A stretch of DNA of 49,640 bases, taken from contig KE356560.1 in the NCBI GenBank assembly GCA_000415965.1, positions 3,160,770 through 3,210,409 on the forward strand, read 5' to 3'. Shown in pieces: positions 9,135-18,120 of this stretch (position 1 is its first letter; the number at the start of each line of letters is the position of its first letter). A model generated the notes under the pieces. That model worked only from the letters and a program-made list of their open reading frames with translations. It had not been told where the DNA came from and did not search any database. A program made the position numbers and the translations under genes. The DNA comes from Haloquadratum walsbyi J07HQW1. GTDB lineage: Archaea; Halobacteriota; Halobacteria; Halobacteriales; Haloferacaceae.

Positions 9135-9584
9135 CACTCATCGGGTTTCACCTCTGATTCGACGGTATTGACGAGCTGTTGTGTTTTCGATGAGCGCATA
9201 CCGGAGAGTTTGTCGCTGAAGCTGGTGACGAGAATGCGTCCGTAGTCGGCTTCCTGTCCGTCATCGAGAGGGGGGTTGAGATCAGTTCCAACGTCGGGAT
9301 AGGTGTTTTCGACGCTCCATCCGTGGTCGTGAGCGTATTCTGTGAGTCGGTCGAGTTGGCGGTTGAGGTCGGCGTTTTCTGTCTGGTCGTGAGCTGAGAC
9401 GCGGGCGTAGAGTGCAACACGGTCTGTTGGGCGAGTGTCGCCTGCGAGTCGGCGGAGTTCTCGGTGTGGAATTCGACGTTCACCGCCGGGTGTTCGGGTG
9501 TAGTCGAAATCGTCGCTGCGACACCAGCGTTTGACGGTCTGGGGGTGAACACCGAGTTCGTCTGCGAACTCGCCAACCGAGTAC
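9135..9584 (-). pseudogene. Decayed serine recombinase TnpA of IS607 family
   Basis: The frame reads SYSVGEFADELGVHPQTVKRW (MerR-like HTH), TRTPGGERRIP, then VALYARVSAHDQTENADLNRQL with the catalytic Ser of the serine-recombinase domain. The C-terminal part is shortened: after DVGTDLNPPLDDG it jumps to ILVTSFSDKLSG and ends at about 150 codons, where full-length members have roughly 190-200. No ATG is found at the expected start; the codon there is ATA (R-I-Q-R-S-Y), possibly a lost ATG. The stop overlaps the tnpB start (ATGAGTGA), the usual IS607 gene arrangement. Confidence 0.8.
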
Positions 9585-9613
9585 GACCGTTGTATTCTAA
9601 GATTACTCTTTGC

Positions 9614-9638
9614 TACTGGTAGTTACTGATAGATACTG
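9614..9638 (-). repeat. Right phased TACTG triplet of IS607-like element
   Basis: Three TACTG motifs start at 9614, 9624 and 9634, exactly 10 bases apart (about one helical turn). They lie upstream of the recombinase gene and are inverted relative to the CAGTA pair at the other end. Confidence 0.55.
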
Positions 9639-9964
9639 GATTCTGTAACAGTTATACAACCATACTCAGGCGCTGACACCGCTTTCTTCAGAGTCGGAAT
9701 TCCTGTTTCTGTTTTTGTTTCTGTCTCGGCAATATCATGCAACGACATCTGACAGCCCGTGGAATGATATCTCATATATGCGCTTTCATCTTGAGGACGT
9801 TACCAAAGCGGGGACAGTCCCAGCGTCTGATGAGTGCAGTTTCACAGAGAAATATCGGTTGTATTGTCACCTCCAAGTGAAATGAGGAGAATCCAGAGGG
9901 GAGCGACTCTCATCAAGAGGGTATCTGACGAACTGTTCATCAGTGTGCGGTATGAATATGTGAT
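9639..9964. other. Gap upstream of the lipoprotein gene
   Basis: No gene seen. It contains a CTGTTT-type hexamer tract at 9703-9726 (CTGTTT, CTGTTT, TTGTTT, CTGTCT). The promoter of the lipoprotein gene should lie near the right end. Confidence 0.4.
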
Positions 9965-11173
9965 GTGCCCACACGACGGACAGTTATAGCAGCCCTCACT
10001 GCTGTTGGGACAACAACTCTCGGTGGATGTGGTAGCTTTGGTGACAAAGCAGATGATAACTCTGATGAGATAACGACTGAAGACACAACTGAGACGCCTA
10101 CAGTGCCCGCGACAGCGTCAACGTCAGTTGAGGAAATTAATACAGCCCAAGTGTATCAGGCTCAGAATCCAGCTGCAAACGTCGATTCACCAGTCAATAT
10201 CTTTGTGCGTGCTGCTGGGTCAACACTCCGCTATGTCACAGTAGTCATTACTCAACAGGATCAGCACACGGATAACCAGACTCGCACGTCACAAGATACA
10301 ACAGCACAGACGGAGGTACTTGCCGAAAGCGTGAGGGTCACTCCAAGTGGGCGCGCACGTCAACGTCAGATTCCTGTTAGTATTGCCCGCTCGGGCGTAT
10401 ACACTGTGCATGTCTCAACAGCCAATGGACAACAAAGACGTGGGGTGATTTATGTTGATGCTGTTCATGGTGACCTCACGATAACAGCAGGACCATCGAT
10501 TCGAATTCGACAACCTGTTCGCTGTACACCAGATTGTGGGGACATTGGACTGGGAGGCAGCACAACGCCATTCGGTGACGTTCAATGGCCACAAGCAGGT
10601 GCATTGACAGGATATCAACTCAAAATTGCGAATGCGACATCAACGCCTCGCCAGGTCACTGTGATGGTTGATGTGAACACTCGTCGTGTGCTTGAGTACG
10701 ACTATCGTCCTCCTGCAGGCACGGTGCTTCAGTTCCCATCGATTCCACCACTCCAACAGATTCGAATGACGGTCAAATCAGGAAGTAGTCGCTGGGAATC
10801 TGTGTTCGATGGAACGCGACCGACAACAGTTCCACTTGTCGTGTCTACAGATGGGGTTGGGGTCGATGGATGGTCCGATGCAACGGCTGATCTACGAATG
10901 CGCAATGAGCGCGCCCCTCGAAAAGTCACTGTCCGCGCACATCAGGATGGTCGTGTTGTCGCCACGGCGAGTGCACAACTTGAGAAGGGCTCAACTAAAC
11001 GCGTGTCAGAGTTCTTAGACGGTCCCGGTGCGTATCGATTATTGATTACTGCCGGATCCGTATCATCAAATAACACTCACATGCTCAAACAGCAGCGGAC
11101 AGTGCTTCTCACCGAAACGAGCACACTTCTTGTCCGTGCGCGCGATGGTGTTGATGGGTTTATCGTCGGGTAA
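9965..11173 (+). CDS. Tat-exported lipoprotein of unknown function
   Basis: 402 residues starting with GTG (MPTRRTVIAALTAVG). A twin-arginine at residues 4-5, a hydrophobic stretch and the lipobox LGGC with Cys22 mark a Tat-type haloarchaeal lipoprotein, lipid-anchored on the outer face of the membrane. A Thr/Glu/Asp-rich linker follows (about 27-55). The mature part has no catalytic motif I recognise. It looks like beta-sandwich repeats, with similar hydrophobic/polar alternation around YRLLITAGSV and YTVHVSTANG. Two cysteines occur close together in RCTPDCGDIG (about residue 187-191). It stands alone between the IS607-like element and the aor gene. Confidence 0.75.
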   Translation: MPTRRTVIAALTAVGTTTLGGCGSFGDKADDNSDEITTEDTTETPTVPATASTSVEEINTAQVYQAQNPAANVDSPVNIFVRAAGSTLRYVTVVITQQDQHTDNQTRTSQDTTAQTEVLAESVRVTPSGRARQRQIPVSIARSGVYTVHVSTANGQQRRGVIYVDAVHGDLTITAGPSIRIRQPVRCTPDCGDIGLGGSTTPFGDVQWPQAGALTGYQLKIANATSTPRQVTVMVDVNTRRVLEYDYRPPAGTVLQFPSIPPLQQIRMTVKSGSSRWESVFDGTRPTTVPLVVSTDGVGVDGWSDATADLRMRNERAPRKVTVRAHQDGRVVATASAQLEKGSTKRVSEFLDGPGAYRLLITAGSVSSNNTHMLKQQRTVLLTETSTLLVRARDGVDGFIVG

Positions 11174-11272
11174 ATCGGATTCTTCTTATCTCCCGAGTGT
11201 AATTGATTTCCATTACATAGGTAGAGTAACATCTAATTGGTTACCAATCATAATAATACATGTACATTAACA

Positions 11273-13210
11273 ATGACCGAACAAGGCGGATTCAACGACC
11301 ATGTTGCACGTGTTGACCTCTCAGATGAGATTGTTAACTATGAAGGAATTGATGAAGAGGATGCACGGAAATATATCGGTGGACGCGGACTTGGTGTAAA
11401 ATACGTCTTCGATCAAGGACCAAATGTTGACCCAGAGGGTCCAGAGAACCTTCTTGCGTTCATGAATGGTCCGCTCACTGGGACACAAGCTCCGATGAGC
11501 GGTCGAATCGCAGTCTGTACGAAATCTCCACTGACCGAAACGGTGACTGACTCTCATCACGGCGGATGGTCCGGTGCTCGACTCAAATGGGCAGGATTTG
11601 ATGGCTTGTTATTCGAAGGGAAAGCCGAAGAGCCAGTATATGCGTATATCGAGGATGGTGAGGTTGAGCTTCGTGATGCCTCCGAGCTGTGGGGACTCGA
11701 TATTCATGATACCATGGACGCCATTGAGGCTGAACATGACGCCGAGTATGGCAAGAACCTCTCGGCAATGGCAATCGGACCAGCCGGTGAGAACGGTACA
11801 AAGTATGCCTGCATTGTCAACGAAGATGACCGCGCATCTGGTCGCGGGGGTACTGGCTGTGTAATGGGATCAAAGAACCTCAAAGCAGTTGTCATTAAAT
11901 CTGGGACTCGGATGCCGAAGCCGGCTGATCCAGAGACGTTCACCGAGGGCTACCAGCAGGCGATGCAGTTAATCACTGAGTCTGATGTTACTGCACCAAA
12001 TGAAGGTGGCCTCTCGATGTACGGGACAAATGTGTTGATGAATCTTACTGAGGAGATGGATGGGCTTCCGACCCGGAACGCTCAATTTACCTCGGCATCC
12101 TCAGAAGCAGAGGCGAATCCGGACGATGTAACAATTGAAGCGGAGCCAGTCTCTGGTGAGAACGTTCGTGAGAATATTCTGGTGAATGAGCCAACATGTC
12201 ACTCCTGTCCTGTTGCTTGCAAGAAAGAAGTTGAGGTCACATACGAGCGGAAAGGCGAGGAACTCAATGTTCGTGGAGAATCATATGAGTATGAATCTGC
12301 ATGGGCACTTGGTCCGAATTCGATGAACGATGATCGTGATAGTATCGCGGTTATGATTGATCTATGTAACAAACTCGGTATGGATACCATCGAAACTGGG
12401 AATATGATATCGATGGCGATGGAGATGACCGAGGAAGGCAAACTCGACGATCTCGATACCGGCATTGAGTGGGGTGACACCGAGCAAATGCTTGATCTCA
12501 TCGAAGAGATGGGTCATCACAGCTCCGAACTCGGTCGACTCCTTGCACAGGGTGCACGTGGCGTTGCTCAAGAACGTGGAGCACACGAGAACTCACTTGC
12601 GGTAAAGGGGCAGACGATTCCCGCATACGACCCACGCGCAATGAAGGGGATGGGAATTGGATATGCAACCTCAAACCGCGGTGCATGTCATCTTCGTGGA
12701 TATACGCCATCCGCAGAAATTCTCGGGATTCCAGAAAAAGCCGACCCTGCAGACTGGGAAGGCAAGGGCGAACTGTGTGCGCTCTTCCAGGATCTTCATG
12801 CAATCTCTGACTCATTCGATATCTGCAAATTCAATGCGTTTGCTGAGGGAATCGATGAGTATGTCATGCAGTATAATGGCATGACCGGTCTTGATGTGAC
12901 GGAGGATGAGTTGATGGAGACAGGCGACCGGATTTATACGCTTGAGCGGTATTACAACAACCTAGCTGGATTTGATGGTGCCGATGATTCACTCCCAGGT
13001 CGTTTTGTCGAAGGTGATGAAGCCGTCCCGGGACAAGGGGCTGTCGAGGGACAACTATGTGAGCTTGAGAAGATGAAAGACGAATACTACGCCTGTCGAC
13101 AGTGGGTCGACGGTGTTGTTCCGGACGAGCGGCTTTCCGAACTTGATATTGACGTTGGACCAGGCACTGGCGTCTCTACTGGAGATAGCCCAGCGCCTGC
13201 GGACGACTGA
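11273..13210 (+). CDS. Aldehyde:ferredoxin oxidoreductase family protein
   Basis: 645 residues from MTEQGGFNDHVARVDLSDE. An in-frame ATG 36 bases upstream adds residues not expected for the family, so 11273 is preferred. This is the tungstopterin AOR family: an N-terminal pterin-binding domain with YIGGRGLGVKYV, GPLTGTQAPMSGR and RGGTGCVMGSKNLKAV; [4Fe-4S] ligands in CHSCPVAC (Cys310, 313, 317) and Cys518 in DICKFNAF; and the second pterin segment near GYATSNRGACHLRGYT. All four cluster ligands are present, so it is probably active, oxidising an aldehyde to an acid with reduction of ferredoxin. The substrate cannot be told. An AT-rich stretch just before the ATG suggests a leaderless or short-leader transcript. 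Confidence 0.88.
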   Translation: MTEQGGFNDHVARVDLSDEIVNYEGIDEEDARKYIGGRGLGVKYVFDQGPNVDPEGPENLLAFMNGPLTGTQAPMSGRIAVCTKSPLTETVTDSHHGGWSGARLKWAGFDGLLFEGKAEEPVYAYIEDGEVELRDASELWGLDIHDTMDAIEAEHDAEYGKNLSAMAIGPAGENGTKYACIVNEDDRASGRGGTGCVMGSKNLKAVVIKSGTRMPKPADPETFTEGYQQAMQLITESDVTAPNEGGLSMYGTNVLMNLTEEMDGLPTRNAQFTSASSEAEANPDDVTIEAEPVSGENVRENILVNEPTCHSCPVACKKEVEVTYERKGEELNVRGESYEYESAWALGPNSMNDDRDSIAVMIDLCNKLGMDTIETGNMISMAMEMTEEGKLDDLDTGIEWGDTEQMLDLIEEMGHHSSELGRLLAQGARGVAQERGAHENSLAVKGQTIPAYDPRAMKGMGIGYATSNRGACHLRGYTPSAEILGIPEKADPADWEGKGELCALFQDLHAISDSFDICKFNAFAEGIDEYVMQYNGMTGLDVTEDELMETGDRIYTLERYYNNLAGFDGADDSLPGRFVEGDEAVPGQGAVEGQLCELEKMKDEYYACRQWVDGVVPDERLSELDIDVGPGTGVSTGDSPAPADD

Positions 13211-13499
13211 GATAACAAACAGGGTACGGACTCACTCTGCGAGACTTTTTTGAGCGCTGTTCGCCTGGCTTTTATTCCGTTTGTCTCTTTTTGAACACGA
13301 ACACGAGCACAATCATCAATACTCGGCGACTGTGCGCGGTAGTGTCGTGTAGTGCTCGATGTGCTCACATTGCAGGGAGTTGGTCTGAGGCTGTACGGTC
13401 ATTTGTGTCCTCACTGTCTGGTTTACCCAGGGATGGGCTTCTCTCACACTTTCTATAATTCCCGAGGAATCCCATGTTTGATTGAACAATGGCAGATAC

Positions 13500-14417
13500 T
13501 CACTCCGGTTGTGTTGCCTGCCAGTCCAGATATGCAAGAACACCACGAACATTCAATCGTGCTTCAGCGCGTGCTTTCTCCTCCCCCCAGACATCGGTGA
13601 GTTTAGCATGTTCACTGAAGTGTTGAATCACATTTTCGTCTGAATGAGCCTCCTCTCGTTTCTGTCGGACTGCCTCAACCCACTCAACGAGCGCGCGTTT
13701 ATATGAGGATAATAATTTGTCATCATACGCACGCGGACCGAAGTGTCCAAAACATAATGTTTCAGGCGTTATCGTCTCAATCGTGCGCACATCGTCGAGA
13801 CACGTCTCAAGATTGAATTGCGATGGTGGTGAGGTCTGCTGAATGCGGTCTTTCTCAGGGACATAAATCCCAGCAGCGTCACCAGTAAATAGCGTGTCCT
13901 CAGTTGTATCATAAAATAGCATTTGATGAAGTGCATGTCCTGGTGCAGCGACTGCTGTGATTGATCGGTCTCCGAGATCAATCGTATCACCATCACTGAG
14001 AGTATTGAGACGAGATTCAGGAACAGGATTAGGCTCAACATAGTACTGCCATTGCTCACCGACAGCTGCTTTTGTTCCCTCAATTAACTGTGCTGGGTCC
14101 GATAGATGCGGTCCAGCCCGCTCGTGAGTATGAACCGTTGCATTCGGGCAATCAGCAATCAAAAATCCTGCGCCACCCGCATGGTCAAGATGGGCGTGTG
14201 TCACGAGTAAATGCGCAAGCGAGTGAGGGTCAATATCCACACGGGCAAGCGCATCAATAATCCGCTCATAATTTGTGCCAATCCCTGTATCGACAATCGC
14301 AGGCTGATCTGCATCGATGATGTATACTGATCCATATCCTGACGTCTCATACATCCCGGTATCCATATAGTAGATGTCATCAGCAGTTTCTACTGCAGCA
14401 ATATCACCGATATCCAT
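13500..14417 (-). CDS. MBL-fold metallohydrolase
   Basis: 305 residues. The metallo-beta-lactamase signature is THAHLDHAG (His74, His76, Asp78, His79), with further ligands likely in PGHALHQ and CFGHFGPRA. The overall arrangement resembles the hydrolase-like MBL proteins common in archaea (hydroxyacylglutathione hydrolase-like). The C-terminal third (VEWVEAVRQKREEAHS, EKARAEARLNVRGVLAYLDW) is helical. The substrate is unknown. The gene is convergent with the upstream aor gene, with 289 bases between their stops. Confidence 0.85.
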   Translation of the reverse strand: MDIGDIAAVETADDIYYMDTGMYETSGYGSVYIIDADQPAIVDTGIGTNYERIIDALARVDIDPHSLAHLLVTHAHLDHAGGAGFLIADCPNATVHTHERAGPHLSDPAQLIEGTKAAVGEQWQYYVEPNPVPESRLNTLSDGDTIDLGDRSITAVAAPGHALHQMLFYDTTEDTLFTGDAAGIYVPEKDRIQQTSPPSQFNLETCLDDVRTIETITPETLCFGHFGPRAYDDKLLSSYKRALVEWVEAVRQKREEAHSDENVIQHFSEHAKLTDVWGEEKARAEARLNVRGVLAYLDWQATQPE

Positions 14418-15153
14418 AGTTGTATGCCAGTTTGTATCAGCAAAAGTGTACAGGATATAAAAACTACAGACAATACCCGCGTCTCAAACCACCGGGGAAA
14501 CTCTCCCGCCCTGCTCGCGGTGACACGCTCATTGAGGGCTTGTGCTGAGCGCCTGCGTTCAACTAAATCAAAAGTGTGTACAAGTCCTTAATCCGACTTC
14601 CCTGAGGTAAATTCACAGTTTCGAAGAGTGACGGGTTGGAACGACAAATTATCTACTCATTACGTGAAGCCCGAGGCGAAGACCCATCGGCTTTAGCCGT
14701 GGAAGAGGTCAACTGAGACGATGATGAGCACAAACGTAAACAGTACGACACATCCGACGAAAGATAATCCAGAATCTCCCGACAGTGTATATCCTCGGCT
14801 GTGACGCAGTTTGGAGTCTTTATCCGACCGCGAGAGCAGGATCATTCGGCACACGGGAGGGTGAGGAAGACTGCAAAAGTCTAATACCACCGATCGGGAT
14901 TGCTCTGGTTTTATCCAGAGGAGAGTATCAGTGACTATCCATTAGCAGTGAGAGATGCTGTTTCAACTGTATCATCGCCGGTGTCACGTAGTTTGTGAGT
15001 AACTGCACAAACGAGTGCACTCTGCGTCTGAACCGGAGACATTTCATCAATATAGCGAGTGCATGATTACATGTGGTTTTCATACAAGATTAATTACTCT
15101 CGATTAACAACAGATGCGACACGGTTTTGCCGCATCCACAAGAATCGCCAGCT
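14418..15153. other. Gap with old IS ends upstream of serS
   Basis: No convincing gene. At 14473-14500 a degraded copy of the AATACCCGCGTCT left-end block also seen at 564 is present. At 14665-14709 the run ATCGGCTTTAGCCGTGGAAGAGGTCAA resembles right ends of haloarchaeal IS200/IS605-type elements. The pair suggests a fully collapsed element of about 240 bases. The serS promoter should lie in the AT-rich part after 15060. Confidence 0.4.
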
Positions 15154-16536
15154 ATGATTGATCGGCAACTGCTTCGTGAAGACCCTGATGCAATCCGGGG
15201 AGCGCTTGAACAAAAAGGGGTGGCAGACGTTAATCTTGATCAGATTCTCACTCTCGATCAGAAATGGCGTGAGCTCAAAGCCCGTGGGGATGACCTCCGG
15301 CATGAGCGAAACCAAATTTCATCGAAGATTGGTGAATTAAAAGCTGCTGGTGATGAAGACGCCGCATCAGAGGCAATTGACCAGTCACAAGAACTCAAAG
15401 AAAAAATCGAGGATATCGAGGATGAAGCTGATAGGCTAAAATCTGAACTCGATGCGGCGATGCTCAAGATTCCACAATTGCCGAATGATGAGGTTCCAGT
15501 CGGTGCAGATGAATCAGAAAACGTCGAGCGACGGCGTGAGGGATTTGATGAACTTCGTTCGCTGCCCGATACCGTGATTCCACATTATGATCTCGGTGAG
15601 GAGTTAGAAATCCTTGATTTCGAACGAGGTGCGAAAGTGACAGGCGGGGGGTTTTATTTTGCGAAAGGTGATGGTGCCCGACTTGAACATGCTCTTGTGC
15701 AATTTATGCTTGATATTCATCGTGAGCAAGGGTATCGAGATGTTTTCCCGCCGATTCCAGTCAATTCACAGTCGATGGTTGGAACCGGACAGTTCCCAAA
15801 ATTCACTGACGATGCTTATCGCATTGGTGAGGCGAATGATGAACCATGGGAAGATGATGATTTATGGTTGTGTCCAACGGCTGAGGTTCCGGTGACGAAC
15901 ATGTATCGTGATGAGATTTTACTCGATGATGACCTCCCAGTGAAGATACAGGCCTATACCCCGAACTTCCGTCGAGAAGCAGGAGAACATGGGACTGAAA
16001 CCCGTGGTATTGTTCGGGTTCATCAATTTAATAAAGTCGAGTTGGTGAATTTTGTTCGCCCAGATGATAGCGCTGAGCGGTTTGATGGATTACTCGCAGA
16101 GGCTGAGGTTGTGCTACAGCGGCTTGGACTGCCATATCGGATTCTTGAGATGTGTACCGGTGATTTAGGGTTCACACAACGGAAAAAATATGATATTGAA
16201 GTGTGGGCACCAGGTGATGACATGGCAACCGGACCAGAGATTGGCGGTCGATGGCTTGAGGTATCATCCGTCTCAAACTTTGGTGCGTTCCAAGCACGGC
16301 GGGCAGGACTTCGATACCGACCTGAGCGACATAAATCAGCATCATATCTCCATACATTGAATGGCTCAGGCGTTGCCGTTCCTCGTGTCATGGTTGCACT
16401 TATCGAATATTACCAGAACGAGGATGGCACAATCACTATTCCAGAGCCGCTTCAGCCGTATATGAACGATTTGAGTGTAATTGATGGACATGACCCAGTT
16501 GGTGAGGCAGCGGTTGGTGCTGGTAAGCGCGAATAG
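15154..16536 (+). CDS. serS: Seryl-tRNA synthetase
   Basis: 460 residues from MIDRQLLREDPDAIRGALEQKG; the ATG 27 bases upstream is not family-like. The N-terminal tRNA-binding coiled coil spans about 25-105. The class II core contains motif 2 around FRREAGEHGTETRGIVRVHQF and motif 3 around GVAVPRVMVALIEYYQNEDG. The serine pocket CPTAEVPVTN is present. This is the common SerRS type rather than the rare methanogen type. It stands alone. Confidence 0.95.
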   Translation: MIDRQLLREDPDAIRGALEQKGVADVNLDQILTLDQKWRELKARGDDLRHERNQISSKIGELKAAGDEDAASEAIDQSQELKEKIEDIEDEADRLKSELDAAMLKIPQLPNDEVPVGADESENVERRREGFDELRSLPDTVIPHYDLGEELEILDFERGAKVTGGGFYFAKGDGARLEHALVQFMLDIHREQGYRDVFPPIPVNSQSMVGTGQFPKFTDDAYRIGEANDEPWEDDDLWLCPTAEVPVTNMYRDEILLDDDLPVKIQAYTPNFRREAGEHGTETRGIVRVHQFNKVELVNFVRPDDSAERFDGLLAEAEVVLQRLGLPYRILEMCTGDLGFTQRKKYDIEVWAPGDDMATGPEIGGRWLEVSSVSNFGAFQARRAGLRYRPERHKSASYLHTLNGSGVAVPRVMVALIEYYQNEDGTITIPEPLQPYMNDLSVIDGHDPVGEAAVGAGKRE

Positions 16537-16764
16537 TCGCTTGCGAATGTATTTTGAGCATACACAGATAACATACGGTATATATACACATAAGCAAGGC
16601 AAGTGCCTCGGGGCTTTGATATTGATACTGATGTGACCCCAAGGCGGTTCACCGCGGCTGATCTGCAAACGTCGAGAGCGAATCATACAGCATAGTATAC
16701 TCAGACAGATACGAGACAGTCTATCACCAAAACAAAAAGATACTAATTCAACGTACACTCATAC

Positions 16765-17319
16765 ATGTCTACAGGTAATACCCAATATCAAGAGCATGAG
16801 CCCTCCGCGGAGTTATCATACCAACTGCATATTCGGTATGAAGGCGATGATGACCCGGCAAAGTGCACCGCACGAAAGCTCGAACGATTTGACCTCGCAA
16901 CGTTACATGACTCAGATCACGCAACGCCATATGGGGTTGTTCTTAATCCACATGCCGATCGTGCTCTCTCACCTGCGGATGATAATGGGGATACTCTTGT
17001 CGCACTCGATTGCTCATGGGAATCTGCTGGTGAAGCGCAGTTTTCATTGCCCGGAGCTCATCGAGCGCTTCCATATCTTGTGGCTGCAAATCCAATCAAT
17101 TTTGGTCAACCGATGCAGTTAACCACGGTTGAGGCGATTGCGGCTGCTCTGTGGATCTTCGATTATCCGGAGTATGCACGTCAAATTCTTGCAAAGTTCA
17201 CCTGGGGCGAGACGTTTCTTGAACTCAACGCTGAACCATTAAATCGATATGCGAACTGTGCAGACTCTGCTGCGGTGGTGGCAGTACAATCTGAGTATCT
17301 TGACCGTGGTGAAAGTTAA
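16765..17319 (+). CDS. 16S rRNA aminocarboxypropyltransferase Tsr3 (DUF367)
   Basis: 184 residues. The family core is [31 protein letters not shown] followed by [20 protein letters not shown], which match the RLI-like/DUF367 family. Its yeast member Tsr3 transfers the aminocarboxypropyl group from SAM to a hypermodified uridine in small-subunit rRNA. Cytoplasmic, late ribosome maturation. An N-terminal segment of about 15 residues before [13 protein letters not shown] is poorly conserved in appearance. Transposon debris follows the gene. Confidence 0.85.
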   Translation: MSTGNTQYQEHEPSAELSYQLHIRYEGDDDPAKCTARKLERFDLATLHDSDHATPYGVVLNPHADRALSPADDNGDTLVALDCSWESAGEAQFSLPGAHRALPYLVAANPINFGQPMQLTTVEAIAAALWIFDYPEYARQILAKFTWGETFLELNAEPLNRYANCADSAAVVAVQSEYLDRGES

Positions 17320-17512
17320 TATATCCTCAATGTCATTATGGTCAAACACAGATTCATTGAACTGAAAAACAGGAGATTTTGGCACTGATGCGTGGGTGGT
17401 TGACCGTTAATATTGGTCTCATAACTCCTGAATCCTCCCGGTTCGCGGGGGTTGCTGAATTGTGAGAAGAGGGGTTTTCATCCCCGAAGGAATGCTGGCA
17501 GTGCCACGTTAT
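17320..17512. other. Start of transposon graveyard
   Basis: Non-coding. It contains GGGG/CCCC hairpins at about 17437-17452 and 17471-17485, which look like old subterminal palindromes. It runs into the first MITE-like copy, flanked by TTAT. Confidence 0.35.
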
Positions 17513-17622
17513 CAGTTGTTGGTAATTTGATTTCTGTATCCGAAGTGGAACGCGCCACCGGGCGTTCTAGTCGAAGTTAGTGTGATTTCGGATATAAACA
17601 CTGATCATATTGCCAACGACTG
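17513..17622. repeat. MITE-like repeat, copy A (110 bp)
   Basis: Begins CAGTTGTTGGTAAT and ends ATTGCCAACGACTG, 14-base imperfect terminal inverted repeats (two mismatches). The flanks are TTAT on both sides (17509-17512 and 17623-17626), consistent with a 4-bp target duplication. The interior has no coding capacity. Same length and ends as copy F at 45823. Confidence 0.8.
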
Positions 17623-17788
17623 TTATACGCTGAACAGGCGCAATCCCACTGAGGCTGTGGATACGCGTCGTCACAGTGGGAGATTCCGAATGTTTGTGTT
17701 GGACAGCGGTGTATCTGTGAGTGTTAGTGTTGGCACATCGGTTCTGACCCCGATGGAGCCGAGTGCCCGACAGGTGGCGGTTCGAGTG
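17623..17788 (+). repeat. Dispersed 165-bp block, copy 1
   Basis: From TTATACGCTGAACAG to GTGGCGGTTCGAGT this matches 45578-45737 closely. In both places it follows a MITE-like copy joined at the same base. A frame through it reads NPTEAVDTRRHSGRFR and SVLTPMEPSARQVAVRV, conserved between the copies, which suggests an old transposase C-terminus. I could not name the parent element. Confidence 0.75.
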
Positions 17789-17963
17789 TAAGTATGAGTG
17801 TGAGTGTCTGCACACGCTGGAAACAGGGTGCCCTTTGACGAATCAAACAACAAGCATCGAGCAATGAGCAACAGTGTAAGTAACTCCGAATCTGGTGAGA
17901 CTGATCGAAGCCCCTGTGGCACAAACAACATAACTCCTTGCTTGAGTTGAAGAGAGGAGTCCT

Positions 17964-17987
17964 GGGGGCGGGGGCGGGGGTGGGGGT
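17964..17987 (+). repeat. GGGGGC/GGGGGT tract, G-quadruplex candidate
   Basis: Four runs of five or more G separated by single bases within 24 bases, followed by GTTTGG. It is both a 6-bp-unit array and a textbook-like G-quadruplex pattern. It sits in transposon debris. Confidence 0.7.
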
Positions 17988-18068
17988 TTGGCACTCCCTG
18001 GAAATTTCCCAGTGACCGGTTACACACCGATTCCAACGGTGTCCTGGCTTGGTATTGGGAGTCTGTCA

Positions 18069-18096
18069 ACCCAAACCCAAACCCAGACCCAGACCT
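18069..18096 (+). repeat. CCCAAA/CCCAGA hexamer tract
   Basis: Consecutive hexamers CCCAAA, CCCAAA, CCCAGA, CCCAGA within the TnpB right-end remnant. Confidence 0.8.
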
Positions 18097-18120
18097 GACA
18101 CTCCCAACCAGGCGGTGCCG

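Larger units (their letters stand above)
7426..9141 (-). pseudogene. Dead TnpB of IS607-like element
   Basis: Starts MSDHLPLPIRLPDEED at 9141, overlapping the end of the recombinase gene. The frame shifts near 8830, 8600 and 8380. The central and C-terminal parts are clear: SWAQREIIENIEYRADYAGV, SCPRCGSPGHTCKSPDHQK (first zinc pair), then an in-frame TAA at 7783-7781, followed by WWGGRCGFEGDRDYIGALNVA (last RuvC Asp region). A further +1 slip near 7670-7690 lies before the tail ending at 7426. Inside the N-terminal part four perfect GTTCAT units (8946-8969) encode a HEHEHE run. All of this indicates loss of function. Confidence 0.88.
7427..9638 (-). mobile_element. IS607-like element, decayed
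   Basis: Two-gene element on the minus strand: a MerR-HTH/serine recombinase gene followed by tnpB. Its ends are proposed from 10-bp-phased motifs: CAGTA at 7427-7431 and 7437-7441 on the left, and the inverse TACTG at 9614-9618, 9624-9628 and 9634-9638 on the right. IS607 elements lack clear long terminal repeats, so these clusters are probably recombinase binding sites. Exact tips are uncertain. Both genes are broken, so the copy cannot move by itself. Confidence 0.65.

Noticed and set aside
14693..14890. 65-codon minus frame with a hydrophobic end
   Set aside because: Its last codons lie in the IS right-end-like sequence, and the hydrophobic segment has no conserved context.
14935..15042. 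35-codon minus frame reading MSPVQTQSALVCAVTHKLRD...
   Set aside because: Plausible composition, but too short, with no promoter at the right distance and no recognised family.
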